A DNA stretch of 64,000 bases from Capillidium heterosporum (lineage: Eukaryota > Entomophthoromycota > Entomophthoromycetes > Entomophthorales > Capillidiaceae), in the NCBI GenBank assembly GCA_016630905.1, contig WBMQ01000005.1:1674001-1738000 (forward strand). The letters are read 5' to 3'. Shown here piece after piece: positions 20,177 to 34,791 of this stretch (positions within the stretch are counted from its first letter, which is position 1; the number at the start of each line of letters is the position of its first letter). Made by a program: the position numbers and the translations under genes. The notes below the pieces were generated by a model. It saw only the letters and a list, made by a program, of their open reading frames with translations, did not search any database and had not been told where the DNA came from.

Positions 20177-23100
20177 CTTGATAGTTTATATTTAAATAAG
20201 ATGTATTTTTTTGTTGTTTTAATTATTTTGTAGTTAATATTGGGTATATTTGACTGGCTATATATAGTCGATAGCTTGTAAGTTTCTTAGTCATCTATAG
20301 CTAGCGTGCAGGTATATCAAGTGAGTAATGAAACTAGCGTTTGACCACTTTATGCACTTGCAAACTGTTCTACACTTTGGATTTATAATCAAAGCTTTTA
20401 TAAGGCAAGTATTGGGATGCTATACTTTTGGAAATTTTGAGTGTGGTGTTTTTGGCAACATTGTGTTATGGAGAGTGAAACGAAAGATAAAGATCAAATA
20501 ATTTCTTTGTTTGGGATTTATAGATGGAGATTTACAAACTCTATTGTAGATTTAGTAACAATATTTCCTGAACAGGAAAGTAGAGTGATTATGATACAAG
20601 TGTATATGCAATGAATTTCCGATTACTAATTTCAATTTTTTAGATGTATATTTCAACAAAATATACAATTAAATAAGGCTATAACTTTCTTAACTAGGAT
20701 ACTAGTGGTAACAAATAGTAAGATACATTCAGATACTTTTATAACTAAAAATCAATGGCATGGCTAATTTAAACTTTACATAAATTTATCAAATTGATGG
20801 CATTGAACTTTAACTGCTTGTCGAAAAATGATTACAAATGAGAATATCTGCCTAATTTAGAATGAGGTCTACAACTTAGTCATGGACCCTTTTTATTAAA
20901 AAGGCGGGAGTTATAGTGTGAGTTTAGGATAGCACTCTACCTAAAGTTTAGCTAGTATTTGATATATACAAATATCTTTTTGAAGAAGTATGGGCTAAGT
21001 TTGGCTTGATGTAAAAGTTACGATACGAGTATACTTGTTATCTTTGAAATTTACATTCTGATGAAGATATTGATCTATATTTGAAGATTTACGACTAAGA
21101 TTTCTTTATAAAATGACAAAAATCTAAAAAAAGACCAAGTGCCTTATAATGACTTTAAAATATATCTACATTTTAATTACCTTGACCTCTAAGTATTTAG
21201 TTATCAGCTAATTTAATTGATTTATTTGTAAGCTAGTAAGTCGATTTTGCGCTCTTTATCCGTACATATAGTATTTAAACACCGGTATTTTAAAATTACT
21301 AGGCTATTTCTAAATTCAAATGATAAAATTTAGACTATCTCATTTATGATGCAGTTAGCTATAGCTGTAGTGATAGTAATAGCACTTTATGATCGAAAAT
21401 AGGATACTAGTCATCAAGTTTCGTTTGGGGCATTTATTTAAATTGGTTTTGTCATTTCCTATCAAAAATAATTGGCCAATAAAAAGTATATATTAGTTGT
21501 CATTTGAAGTCCTTACAATTTTCACAAAGAAGCGAGGTTATAATTTTTAGGATTTTAAGTGTCAACTTACTATATCAATAGGGAATGGCTTATTACAACT
21601 AAACTACATCAGTCAATGCAACTCATTTTAACTATTAAAAACATACCTATCCTTTTAGGATATTTCTTAAAACTGCAAGAGATGCAATTGAATATTGGTA
21701 CTTTTATAGTACCTTCGATCATCAATTTCCTACTATTCCTGCTAGAGGTGCTATCCAATAAATAACAAAGTTTTACAAACTAGTAGCTTATACTTATTTA
21801 ATAAGAATATAGCTGGTTTTCTAGAAGGTAGTATTCTGTGAGAAATTTGTGAGCTCGTAATTTAATTTAAATAGAGCAATCCTTGCTAAATATGTACCAA
21901 TACGTCAAATACTCCATTATTGTAGCTAGAATAGTCTAGTAACCTGTAGGATGAAGCTTTATATATAGGAACTTAACCAATCTATCAAGCTGTCTAGGAA
22001 TTAGAAGGTACTCTTAAAAGCTCAAGGCCTAAATGCATATAAACTTTTGAATGATGTAAAGTTATAATTAGGATATCTCCTACCAATGAAGTTGTAAATA
22101 TATACTATAGAAATATGTATAATATTGTAAAGTACATGGTCTTGTAGCTTAAAATCCAATTTCACTGCAAGCTCATTTAGAATTTATAAAAGTTATACTT
22201 GATGAGAAGTTGAGGATCTAGTAATTGAATTTAGCGATATAAGTTTACAATATGTATATAATGTGGATGTGCCAAATGGTTTACTACCTGCTAGAATGGA
22301 CTGCTGAACTGTAGAACAAAATTCTGTATCTAAACTTTTAAGATAATGTATTGCTCCATCCAGAAAGGGGGGTATTTTACGAACCCAATACTCCAACATA
22401 TTTGAACTTTTAAACATATAGCAGTTATTTAGAATATTTCTTATTTGAAGCTATAACATACACTTTGCAGAGGTTATAGACGGGCCATAAGTTTTAGCAA
22501 TGCAGCTTAAACTCCAATTAATATCGTAGATATAATTGATGACTTAATGAGGATAATAGTTTGCGTAAAACTGTGGAACCAATATTTTAATTCCAGGTCA
22601 AAACCTTACCATACATATACATATGCGGATGCCTTATATGACTTATTGCTGTAAATAGAGTATATCAGAGAACTGTACGTATTTCCATGTCAAAACTTTC
22701 AAGTTAGTCAATTATTTCACTTAGGATAGAATAGTGAATTTATATTTCTGAATTTAACAGATTCTAATTACGATCTTTCCTATGCAAAAAACTATATATA
22801 AATAGCACTTCCGTTCCAAATTCTATATAAATAACCTTTTTTGATCTCTCAAATCGTAATATTTTGCCATATAAAGCAGTTTTATAAGTTTTGAAAGTTG
22901 ATTGATACTAGTGGTCTTTGAAGGGAGCTATAAAAATGTTTAGGCCACCTCCTACCTTTCTTTGCTACGAATTATCTATAGCATTTATCTTTTTACTTTA
23001 AAAGGACCATCTGTTTATTAGAAAATAAGATAAGAAATAGCCTTAAAAGCAGTTACGGGCACCTATAAAGTATGGTGGACTATAGCTTATAAATTTAATT

Positions 23101-23990
23101 GATGCTGCAAGTACAGTTAAAAATTTAGTAAAAAAAGTACTTTTTAATATATTGCAATATCTAAAATGCTTTTTGTATAAGGAACTATCTTACCTAACGT
23201 ATATTAATTATCTAAATGTTGCATTCCAAAGTTTAGAGTAAATCAAGAGCTGTAGAATCTAGATCTACGTCTAATCTATATTATAAAAGTTGTATCACAA
23301 AATGTCGTCATAAGGAGTTTCATCTTTTAGCAAAATTTTATTTGTAGGTATGAATTTTTAATATGATTTGGCAGAAATTTGATTGGTGTATATTCTTAAA
23401 GCCATTTAAATATTAGTAGAGGCTTGGAATGATAGATTCCAACTAGAATATTAGGAAACTTGGAGAAAATCGAAAATCCTGGCTGAAAGATGGAGCATAT
23501 TCTTAGTTCTTCAAAAGCCACCTATTACCTCGGTCTATAATTTCAGATATATAGTTACAACTCTAATTTTGTAGATACACTCGGAATTTTTTAGATATAG
23601 TAATATTCTATTGAAGTAACAGCCTAGTCAAAGCGGATGGTTTAGCTATTTATAAGCTGAGCATTTCATCAAATTATCTACCTTTTAGTTTGGCAAGATT
23701 GGAGGTTTATAATAACTTTAGTTATATAAAATCACACTGTTTTACTGAACAGAGTCTTATAACAAATCCTAAGGATCTCAACCAAATACCTTTACTAAAA
23801 ATTAATAGCATCAATTGCTAGGAAGACTTGACTTATCAAAGTATAGTGCGCAAGCATCAAGCTTTAATGGGTACAATTATAAATTTCAATTTGGTTTCTT
23901 CCAGAAAGTTAATACTGCCATATATTGTCAGTAGCAAAGGGGAAGATGGGGGAGTAAATATTGATGTAATATAGCGTCCATCAAGTTTCT
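20177..23990. other. Long gene-poor AT-rich region
   Basis: No supported gene in 3.8 kb. Short frames at 21559-21765 (GTG start) and 22193-22417 lack coding features. No tandem repeat, tRNA or transposon signature noticed. Confidence 0.5.
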
Positions 23991-24004
23991 ATTTGCTATA
24001 TCAC

Positions 24005-24250
24005 CGCAAGCACTTTGAACGATGGGTTTCTTGATCTACCTATTCAAAATGACCTCCAGCTTCTTACCTTGAGCTGATTTATGTGAACCAAATACCAATG
24101 ATTTGATGGCTAGAATGCTGTTAGAGATCTCAATTGATTGTCGAATCAACGACTACGGATCCATAGTTGCCGCTGACATCTCAACTGTAGGATAGAACTT
24201 AATCTTTTCACTAACGTGGTAAGAATAATCGGTTTGAAAAGTTGTATTAC
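24005..24250 (-). pseudogene. Decayed exon of an unidentified gene
   Basis: One minus-strand frame reads TDYSYHVSEKIKFYPTVEMS, AATMDP, a stop, SLIRQSIEISNSILAIKSLV, FGSHKSAQGKKLEVILNR, a stop, then IKKPIVQSACG. The text is protein-like with only two stops in about 80 codons, against an AT-rich background where stops are frequent. No family recognised. Confidence 0.28.
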
Positions 24251-26115
24251 ACTGTAGCCTCTGTTTAAAAACAACTGGTTGTGAGTACCCGTTTTATATA
24301 CTGGCTAGCTTCAAGATTTCATATTGATAAGCCACTTTTATTCAGGTCAAATGTGTCGATTTCAATATATTTTTACCGTACATTTACATGAAAATTGACA
24401 CATATAATTCAAATAGAGATAAGTTAATCCTAAAATACAACTCTATTTGTTAAATGCACTTATATTTGATAAACAATTATCTCAAGCTCACACCATCTTT
24501 TGTAATATCGACACGTGTAAGGTGGTATGATTGGCTAAAAGGTTGGAGTTGTCCTAAAACTTTATAGAAGGATAAATTTAACTATCAGCAACACATTACC
24601 AATTTAACAGTAGATGGGATGAGGGACTAAGGTTGTGGATGTTGGAATGGTGTAGCTTATACTGCATCTAAAAGGATATATAGATAAAACATGGTGTTGT
24701 AATATTTATTTTTTAGCTTTTCATATCTAGTAAATGCTATTGTATCAAAGTAATTTTAAAACTTTTACCATTACACTTTGAGAGCTATGGAGGTAGATAC
24801 AGCAACTATAGCTAACGACAAGAGCATCGACCTTTGATGACCCAAGAGCCTACGTTAAATGCATCACTATAGCCTTGATATAGGCTATGGGTTCTTAGTA
24901 TCATCATCCCAACCCTAACCTATAATGGAGCAAAGTAAATTGGTAGGTGCTGCTTCTACAAACCATACATGATTGGAAAGTTCCTACAATCTAACTTATA
25001 GTTCACTGACGTCCATGTAGATCGGAGATTTCTCATTTGAATAGCTCATAAAGAACAGCTCTTTTTTTAAACTAGTCTTAACTTTAATCACATTGATGAC
25101 CAATAAATTTAGCTGATTATTAACTTTTCTGTGCCGTACATCCACCCGTAATAAAACTCCTATTAGAGATTCCCTCAGCTACTTAAACCAGGCCTTTTTG
25201 CTCAAATACGGCTTAAACAAGTTGGCTGAGGCATTAACCAGAGCCTAGCTATTTGATTTCAGTGGAAAGTCCGATTTATAAACCAGCCCGTTTCATAAAC
25301 CCAAGCCCTGTTAGTCACTATGGTTTTGTTTAATGGGTATTTTTAACATAGACTTATGTGATAAAAGTGCCTATTAAGTAAAATCAGAGTAGTACCAGTT
25401 TAAAGTTCGATTCATAGCTGCTCAGTCCTATCAGCAGCCCATTTAAAGGCTATCTTCACCCTTCATCTCTCCGTTACCTTGCTTGAAGGGTGTTACCTAT
25501 CTGCCATTATCTTATTAAATAAACTACATTAGCCTCAAACTTCATCTTTGTCAACCATCCTTAAAATTTAATATAAAAATATTACCCAGCTTTATGAAAA
25601 GCTGTGGTTGAAATGATAGTCGTTTTCAGATCAACTAACCCCAGCCTTTAAACTTAAAATCTAATTTTAGGAAATATGGTTATTTACAATAATAGTAAAG
25701 TGGATAAGAAATCAGGATATTTCTTGAAAATAAAATAAATTGGTTTACTTTACGTCACTAAGGTGTCTTGGAAGGCTTAGTACTCAGGTTCTTCGATTTA
25801 TTTAACAAACTAAATCAGAAAATAAGAGGCTTATCATCCACTGTCCCAGAATATATATATACGCCTTTTGTTGAACCACTTGGACCCTTAGGATAGGCCA
25901 TCGAGTTTATACTAAATAGTTGACTAGGTAGGAGGCTATTCATTTCACATTCAGGACGTTTGAAAACAAAATAAATTAAATAAAAGAGAACTCCAAGAGA
26001 GGCAAAAATATATTAGAAAAACAAACTATGCATCACAAAGAATTATTTAAAGTTAGCTAAAGCAAAGTACACTGACAAGATGTTTTAAAAGTTAATACAG
26101 ATTGGAACCAAAGAT
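24251..26115. other. Gene-poor region with a weak coding-like patch
   Basis: Around 25150-25250 the plus strand reads TPIRDSLSYLNQAFLLKYGL then NKLAEALTRA before a stop. The remainder has no gene-like feature. Probably a relic. Confidence 0.25.
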
Positions 26116-27257
26116 TTACTCCTTCTTAGCCGGCTTACCACCCAAAAACTTGTAGACTGATCCAAAGTCTTTGGTCTCATATCCCTCCGATTTGGAGACC
26201 ATGGTGTAAACCTGGTGTCCCAACGAACCCAACATCACATTAGCCTTTACCGAGTTAGCGGCGTCGACAGCCAAGCCCATATCCTTAGCCATCAAGCTGA
26301 CGCCGAAACCACCGGCGTAGTCGCGGTTGGAGGGTACATTCTCCAAAACGTTGGGGCAGGGGTTGTAGACTTCGCTTGACCAACACCTGCCTGACGAAGT
26401 GTTGAGAATACCACTCAAAAGTTTGGGATCCATACCCAGCTTCTGACCTAGAGCTAGAGCCTCTGATGTACCCAACATACCAATGCCCAACAGCATGTTG
26501 TTACAGATCTTGGCAACTTGACCGTTACCATTGGACCCACAGTTGACGATGTTCTTACCCATCATGGTCAAGTAGGTCTTGGCCAACTCAAAGTTCTCCA
26601 AACTTGAGGAGCCGACCATGAAAGTCAAAGTCCCGGCTTCGGCACCAAGGATACCTAATTATTAAAAAGGCTCCATTCAGTATAAAATCGGCAGACAAAT
26701 AAATAAAAAGTAGATATATTTACCTCCAGATACCGGTGCATCGACAACAGTACAGTTCAACTTCTCGAAAGCTTCATGGACCTTCTTTGACACGTTGGGG
26801 GCGATGGTTGAAGAATCAATGAGTAGAGTGTTGGGTTTTATCTTGTTGATCAAGCCAGATTCTCCATCGAAATACACCTTCTCGACGTGCTGGGAGGCTG
26901 GTAGCATAGTAACAATTACATCGCTCGTTTCGGCGATCTCTAGGACACTGGAAGCCAAGCTGGCGTTGGGCTTATCCTGTAAAAATTTGGTAGTGACTTC
27001 TGAGTTTAAATCGAAAATTTTGACGGGGAGGTTGGCTTTGTTGTACAAGTTGTTGGCCATGTGGTATCCCATCTGTCCTAAACCAATAAAACCGATGGAC
27101 TTGACATCTGGCAAAAGTTCAAAAAGAAGTTAGTATACTTGCAAAATATATCAAAAGCAAGCAACTTACCACTGGAGTAAAACTTGACATCGGTGAACTG
27201 ACGACCCTTGAAGCTGGCTACCTTGGTCAGGTTCTTTCTTAGTATACTGATCTTCAT
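26116..27257 (-). CDS. 3-hydroxyisobutyrate dehydrogenase, mitochondrial (336 aa, 3 exons)
   Basis: Oxidises 3-hydroxyisobutyrate to methylmalonate semialdehyde with NAD in valine breakdown. Exons on the minus strand: 27257-27170, 27107-26724, 26654-26116 (88+384+539 bases). Introns have GTAAGT and GTAAAT donors. Exon 1 encodes MKISILRKNLTKVASFKGRQ, a basic presequence lacking acidic residues, as expected for a matrix protein. Then come the Rossmann motif FIGLGQMG (about 36-43), the substrate motif DAPVSGG...GTLTFMVG spanning the second splice junction, and GNGQVAKICNNML with the catalytic lysine at about 206 and the conserved Asn after it. Length matches the family. The C-terminal KDMGLAVDAA region is also typical. 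Intact. Confidence 0.92.
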
Positions 27258-29550
27258 TCTTCTAGCTCTGTTCTTGCAACAACGTAAGCTTGATCAACGT
27301 GATCTTTTGGAGTTTATAGGTGTAAATTAGATTAGCCAGGGTTTCAATCTTGATTGGCCAAGTTTGAAGTGGTCGGGTAATTGGAATTGCCTTTGATGAG
27401 GAGTCGAGACTTTGAGATTAGACTTTTCAAGCTTTTGGTGACGCCCACCCAAATATACATATCCAATGAGATATCTATAAAAGTAAAATTTAGGACAATC
27501 AACTTTTATATATTTTTAGTGGGGTTTTAGCTTGTGGTTTGAACAACACTGCTTTAGCAAGCTGGTTGATAGTAAAGCTTACTATGTACTATCAAATCAG
27601 TGATAATGCGACAAGTTTTACCCTTATATATATATGCTATCACTATCACAAACTTTAACCTTTTATGATTGATGCTCTTTTCCACAAGCACAACTTACTG
27701 TAACGACTACCACAAAAGTGAACCGTAAATATAAATGGAGCCACCGATGGTCTAAAAGATTATATAAAATCCAACGATAGCTTTAAAATAGACTTATCCT
27801 TTTAGTAAAACTAATGATTTTTGTTTGCTCGAATTGTACTAATTTCGAAATGCAAGGCAAAAAACATTCGAAATTATAAATCGGCTTTCTCCATCCCTTC
27901 AACATGTCCAAGTTTCATTTAACTGGTAGCTATTATTTAAATGATGGCGTCTGATGGGTAGCGTTTACTACCGCCATCATTTTAGCTTTCCAACCGTAGT
28001 AAAAAATTGATCCTGGATCCAACCTTTTACCTAAAAATTGGTATCACCCCAATTCTTTGGACGCTTGATGGTAAAGTGAAGGTTTTGCTAAAAAACTTTA
28101 ATGGTGTCCATTAGATATTTAGGCTATGGCGCCTGGTTCTGAGGAGTAAAAGCTATATTGGAGCCATCATGTTTTTGCTAAAAGATATGGATTTGTTATT
28201 TTGCATGGCTAGTTGAATTTTTAAAGATATGGTGAATTTAACTTAGAGCTAGCGCTAAACTGAAATTATGAAAATCGCTATCAATAAGCGCATCTTTGAA
28301 AAAGCCATGCATGTAGCAGAAAATGGCCGTTAACATACAGAAAACAAAACTTCTTGTGTTTAGCTTATTTATAGGTTGTTGAAACGACAAGTATAAAGCT
28401 ATTTGAATCTAGAGATTAGAAGTGTAGATACGGATAAAAATCCACTTGTAATTTTTAACATATATATATTGAGAGTTCAGCTACCCATGAACTTGGTATC
28501 ACTTTTTCCAACAGTTCAATCGGTTTTAGTACCAGTTTGGAATATATAAAGCACCTCAGCATACAAATGATGAGAGGCTTAAAACCCTTGGTTCAGATGG
28601 CATGAACAGTAGATGAAGGGCGAGCTAATTTATCGATTGTCCAAATGAAGGAAGTATAGATACATTTTCAGCACTATTATTACCATCTGAGTACTGAAAT
28701 TTCAACTTATGAAGCTTAATTTCCAAATACATATTGATAGTTGAAAACAAATCCTCCAGCCCATTTATTGACTAACGTACTTTTCCTACCTTTAATTTCA
28801 AAAAGCTATAAATAGCCCTGTACCACCAACATAAACATTAGATTCACCATAATAACCGGTCTTTCAAGATAAAGTTTAAAGTCGAGTGCTCCAAAGAGCT
28901 TATCTCTCACTTGATAAAAGCTTATTGCCATTTCCCCCACCAAAGTTAATATTTTCACCTTCAATTTGTAGACACGTACAACTACGTACTATATTACTTA
29001 TCATTGGAGCATTTACATCTCGACGCTGCTCTTATTGCTAGAAAAATATCTGAAAAAACGTTTTAATGCAAGAGGAATAAGTACTTGATATTATTCAAAG
29101 ACTAAAGTTACATTGTGGTGGATTTACTTTTGTAGTAGGTTAGGACAACCTATTGTAGAACTAATAAGTTCAGATAACTTGGGTGAACTTTTATAATGGA
29201 GCTTGTAAAAATTAGCTTATATTTTTCAATCGCATCAGTATCAAGTGCCCATGCTGAGGTATGCGGAAGGATTCTTTTCAAAATAGGAGCGAGTATTTAG
29301 TTCCTTTTGCTGCTGGGAAACACTTCATTGCGGAAGAGGCATTTACTGTTTAAATTACAAATCCTATAGTAAAGTCATTATAAATAATGAAAGACCGGTG
29401 AATCCAGCTACTATATTTGATCAAATATGCGAAATAGCTTTATGGGGGCAAGTTGGAGAAGAATTATATTCCTTTTATATGTACGGTTAGAACTAGTTAA
29501 TACGATGTAAAAACCTTAAAGCTTATAATTTTGGCCAATCTACGTACAAT
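27258..29550. other. Intergenic, no gene seen
   Basis: Promoter side of the dehydrogenase gene followed by AT-rich DNA. No ORF with coding character noticed. Confidence 0.45.
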
Positions 29551-30557
29551 TATCCCTAAACATGCAATATATTCTTTGTACTTTTTGTGGGATGGACCAA
29601 TTTTAGCATACAGATGTCTAAACTTTTAGATAATGAAACCAAAGCCCTATGGCTATCAGTCGATCGAATCTATGGCAGTTCCTTTCGAAATTCAGAGGAT
29701 AGGCAACGAACCAGATACAAGATGGAGATTACTATATTAACTTCTTATCTGCACCCATCCAACTTGATTTTTGATGGTGGCATAGTATTTAGTTTGGGGC
29801 AAAATCGACCTCGTTTCCTTATTAGTACGATTTCCCTAAACAAGCACTTGAAAAACTAGTTTGGAAGAGTTATAGACCAAGTACCTTACGTTTCGAATTA
29901 CTTTAGTGTAATTTGTTTTTCAGTGGAGGCCCAATTAAGTGTGTGTACATAGTGTCAACCACTTCCTTTATCCCAAACAGCCTTCAAAATGAAAAGCTTA
30001 AACTTGAACGCTCGTTCATGCAAGACAGGCAACCTTTGATAGGAGCAACTAATTGCAAAACCACAATTAATTTGGTCATTTCGCGTCCTATATATGCCAA
30101 TACACCATGCCCACCATCTATCCCAAACAACAAAACCTAGCTTGGATTGGATTAGCATATCTACTTTACGCTCCTTTTTTGCATGATGGCAAATTAAGAG
30201 TTGACATTAAAAATAAACGACAGTAATGCAACCTTGATTAAATTTGTGAAACGAAATAAGCATACGCGCTTGCCTCTAATCCAGCGTACTATATATCCAA
30301 TGCATGACTATTACTCTTTGCAGTAGCCTCTCCACCTATAGGCAGTGGCATTTACAAATATGTCTGGGTCAGTAGGATTTGCCGTTTCACTACCAGTATC
30401 TAGAATGGTATTGGGCCTGACAGTATATAAGGGTAAGATGCGCAAAAGTTAAACTTAAATTTTAAATTAAAGGCTTTCCCAAAGTGATCGTAACCTCTTT
30501 CAAAATTATTATTATTACCCTCCCAAATCCAACAGCTTAATAGATAGACTACAAGGT
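29551..30557. other. Upstream region of the WOPR regulator with coding-like relics
   Basis: A plus-strand frame at 29587-29859 opens on GTG. On the minus strand, about 29930-30140 reads coding-like text in two frames (LFGIDGGHGVLAYIGREMTK in one). None has a proper start or recognised domain. The last 100 bp hold the likely promoter of the gene at 30558. Confidence 0.3.
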
Positions 30558-31511
30558 ATGACCGAAAGTTACTTTGGAATCGTAAACGACGTCAACGATG
30601 CCCTAACCCTCTTTGAAGCAGCTCGTCAAAAGTTGATTCCAATGGTAACTACCAGACTGACCGAGAATTCTAGGAAACTCATTCGGCCTGGCTCTATCTT
30701 TGTTTGGGAGCTTACCAGTGCCGGTATGCGTAGGTGGACCGACGGACACAGCTGGTCACCATCTAGATACCACAATCACTTCTTTACCTACCACGAGATC
30801 GACGACTCCAACCATGAGTTCAACAGTATCCCTTACAAAGGCTACTCCAACTCCTCCCCCACCAACGCCTATTCTCACCATGAAACAACTAAGGCTTTGA
30901 AATACAAGCCCAATGGGCTCATCAAGCGAACAACTAGCATGTCTACTACAGATGGGCGTAAGTTCCAGCTTGTCAATTACGTCAACAACTGCTCCCATAA
31001 CAACTTGGCCATCCCCAAAGTAAATGAGTGCCCTATGCTCAGTTTGGTTCCTGTCCCCGTTGACTACTACTTTAGAACTAGTAACTCGCCATCCAGTCTG
31101 AAATCTAAGCAGAAAGTACTTACATCGTCCAGCAGGAGAAGTAATAGTGTATGTTCGTTGAAAAGTGCATCGGCTATAAGTTCTTCCTCCAGCTTTGCAC
31201 CCTACACCACAAACTGTTTAGACCTTTACAAGCCGATGTGCTCCTTGAATAACAACTTCATCCCCACCAATCAGAATCAAAACCCTAGCACCTTCTTTAC
31301 TCCTTCGTTAAGCTACCCGCCAATCAACCTACGTCAGGATGTCAAGCAGGAACCAGTAGAGTTTTCGACTAGCAATCAAGTCATCCCTGTTATTTACCCC
31401 AACCAAAGTACACAGGAGATGGGTAGTGAGTACGATTTTGTGTATGGGTTCCAACCTATAGATAACCTTTTGTTCAACTCCAACATCTACCAGTTCCAAA
31501 CCGACGCCTGA
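30558..31511 (+). CDS. Gti1/Pac2 (WOPR) family transcription factor, 317 aa
   Basis: DNA-binding regulator of the Wor1/Ryp1/Gti1/Pac2 family, fungal switches controlling morphology, sporulation or virulence-related programmes. WOPRa covers residues 1-80: YFGIVNDVNDALTLFEAARQ, RLTENSRKLIRPGSIFVWE, and the diagnostic AGMRRWTDGHSWSPSR, followed by FFTYHEI. WOPRb is at about 115-142: KYKPNGLIKRTTS and KFQLVNYV. The linker between them is short. The remaining 170 residues are low-complexity, rich in Ser, Asn, Pro, as in the family's activation regions. Intronless; ATG at 30558; a polyadenylation-like AATAAA lies about 70 bp after the stop. Intact and probably functional. The target programme cannot be read from sequence. 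Confidence 0.92.
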   Translation: MTESYFGIVNDVNDALTLFEAARQKLIPMVTTRLTENSRKLIRPGSIFVWELTSAGMRRWTDGHSWSPSRYHNHFFTYHEIDDSNHEFNSIPYKGYSNSSPTNAYSHHETTKALKYKPNGLIKRTTSMSTTDGRKFQLVNYVNNCSHNNLAIPKVNECPMLSLVPVPVDYYFRTSNSPSSLKSKQKVLTSSSRRSNSVCSLKSASAISSSSSFAPYTTNCLDLYKPMCSLNNNFIPTNQNQNPSTFFTPSLSYPPINLRQDVKQEPVEFSTSNQVIPVIYPNQSTQEMGSEYDFVYGFQPIDNLLFNSNIYQFQTDA

Positions 31512-34500
31512 CGCTTTTCTTTCCGTTCTTGGCGCATTACTTCCATAGCTTTTGTATAAATTATTCCTATGCTTACTTCAATAAAGTTTCATCCAGTAAT
31601 TCTATACAAGTATGGCATTCATTTCCACTTTCATTTTCATTTGGATAAAGCTTTGATTTCAAATTGTTTGATATAAGATGATGTAGTACATGTTTTGAAT
31701 TAGATGCCTTATTTTTTATAAAAATTTTGATTGAGCAAGCATTTAATTTGGAATTGAACGGGATTTCAAGCTAAAGTCAGGCTTTTTCAACTTTCCATGG
31801 TGAAGCTAAGTTTCAATACTTGCAAGTTCTTTTAGATATTGGTTTTGTTTTACTTTACCAAGCTCTTATGTCTAATTGACATTTCTGTAAAAAGTCTAGT
31901 CAATCTTTCATTATACAAAAGTTTCAATTGGCCTATTTTACTTATGACCATAGGAGTTTGGAATGGGGAAAGCTATTGAAATCTATGTGAGACGAGTTAG
32001 GAAGTTTGGAATCATGGCCGGTTTTATTAAAATGTCGGGAATTCTAGCTGTGATGTTGGTTTTACAACACTATCTTTAAAAGGTACAAACCCGTACATTT
32101 CTATTTGTGCGGTAGGAAGAATTTTGGATGGTTGAGGTGAGCTCGTATATAGGATGTAGCACTTTTTACAACAATGTTCGGAAATTGATTCTAATAAATT
32201 CAAATAGGATTAAGCTTGAGTTCAATGAGCTATACCAAGCATATAGTTTTGATTTAAAAAAGCATATCACTTTAGCTTGAAGTAGTTTCAAATCTAAATG
32301 GTTTGAATCGCTAAGACAGTAGACTGGAAATGTCCATTTATTTAGCATGGCCTAACCCAAACTAGCTGTGTTGTAAAGATCCCTCCCGTTTCGAAACTCC
32401 CAGCATCTTTCTTTACAGCTTTGCAAGGGAAATGGGACATATTTTTGGAAATGTGGAAGGCAATGCGATGCAAATGAGACTTGATGTTTTACTAAATTTA
32501 TATTTGCTCGTGATAAAGTTAATTTTGATGGTATATTGGTGTAAATGAACTATATTCAAATATATGCTACCACCCAGAACGCATTTGTAAATGATAGCTT
32601 AAACTTGGGTTTTATTAAAGTACTCTAGGTATATTTATACATTTGGGCGGGATTCTCCTAACTGATAGATGGAGTCATGTATACTACCTTTCAAGTTATT
32701 CGTAAATGCTTATATGAGGCTATATTGAAAAACGATATAGTAAATTAGCACTCGTAATTTGAGAAACTCTAAATATTAAACCCCTGGATCTAATATCTAT
32801 ATATCAATTAATATATGCTGCTTCGACCGTATATGTAGCAGATTGGAAGAAAACTGGCTATAATTGGAACCAATAGTGGCTATATTTGAACTAAATACTC
32901 TGAGGTATAATTAAGTCTGTTTAGAATAGTACTCAAACTAACTTCATATACTTTAAAAAACTCCAACCGTGTATTTTAAGTCGTTAGTATTTGGTAGTTA
33001 TAATAGGAATTATATAAACTTCATGTCTGCTTTAAACTTCATGAATCTAGATTTCCTATCAGCTGATCCATATAACTAAAACCTACATCTGAAAATATAC
33101 ATAGCTTTACTAAACCTAGCAATATTAACGTGTATAAATAAATCCAATTAAACAAAACTTACTGTTATTAACTTTGCTTTAATGTAGCGTCTAACGTAAC
33201 TCTACATATCTAAAGAATATATTTTATGTGGTTAAAAGCAAAAAAGTCGCCCTGTTCCAAAATAAAAAGTATATTCTCACAGCTAAGCATTTAAAGCTAA
33301 TACAGTATATCTGAAAAAATATCAGATCAACTTCTTGAGAAAATATAAAGGTTTATATAGTTTATAGACACCAGTTAACTTTATAATTAATTAGTGCCAC
33401 ATACCCCTGACTAACTAAATCACCTATCAACTTAATCGAACCTTTACTTTTTACGAAAAGCCTACCTTTTGTAACTTGGGAACTTAGACAGCAAGCAAAG
33501 CAAGATAAATGGAAGCGAACCAAATAAGTTCCTATATAGTATTCGGTCGAGTAAAACTTAGTGGCTATGCTTAAGTTTAGTTTGAGCATAGCTACTTAAT
33601 TTTACTGAACCAAGTAGTATTTCCTACCTTAGTTACTCGAATAGCTCTTATATTAGCAAAAAATTGGTTGGAAATATTTGCAACTATATAGAAGTTGTAG
33701 TTTACAATACATCATAATTTTACCTAATGGAAGGCATTTTATTTTCAATACATATTACAATTTATAAAATAAAGATATTCTATAATGAATGCTAACCCGC
33801 TTAGGATTAATGGGTACCTTAACTACAGTAGTAAATACAACTTATAACAATATGAATGTGTGTATAAGGGCAAAAATATATTTTAAACTACATTTACTAA
33901 AATATATATCCATCCTTGATGGCCTTGTAGAAGAAAAGTACAGCTATACTTAAAATTATACTATCCATAACGCTCAACCATAACTTAAAGCTTCTATAAA
34001 GCTTTGTCAATTCAATTAACTCTACACTAAATAGTTTACATAGACTTTCAATCTGCCAATTACCTACATGAAATTTAACTATTGTTGGTATTTAGTAAAA
34101 AAAGGAAAGTATAAGTAGAGTTACCTTCCAAAAGTACATTAAACTTGCTTTAGCACTGCTCCATATACAAAAATTACAAGTCCATCCAAATATATAAATA
34201 TTTGAGCCACGCTATTACCACAATTGTAATAAACCTAACTAAAGAATAATCCAAATACTACTCTGTTCACCATTATTTTAGAATTTTTCCAATCAAATAT
34301 GCAAAATATTCCAAAATAATGCTGAACAAAGTAATAAAATGCAATTGACTGTATAAGTATTCATTTTATAAGTTTTTCAGGATGCCTCCATATTAAAAAC
34401 TGTACTCTAAACTGGAATATCATTCGCTGAATGCCAACAAATAAATGGTATAGGAACCGAGCTTTTGTTTGGTTTGAATTAGCTAAAGCTGCATATTTAT

Positions 34501-34791
34501 TACTTTTAACAATATAAAATATTTCATTGCACGAAATATAATTAACTTTATTGCATAATGAAACTTAATTATCTATATTTTTGGAGTTAGCCAATCTCAC
34601 AATTCCATTACTGGATATTTTATTTAGGTTACAAAAGGCAAGTTGATGTAAAGGCATTTGGCATAATGTTGGGGAGAAAAGTCGCTATTTTTTATGCCAA
34701 TTGGCATTTTTAACTGAAATTTGAACCAATAGTTTGGAATAAAGTTGATAAAAGACTTTAACTGTTAGGTACTTCATTTTATAAGATTGAA
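31512..34791. other. Gene-poor AT-rich region
   Basis: 3' end of the WOPR gene (AATAAAG near 31580) then about 3.2 kb without supported genes. Short minus-strand frames at 32166-32348 and 33362-33589 lack supporting features. Confidence 0.5.
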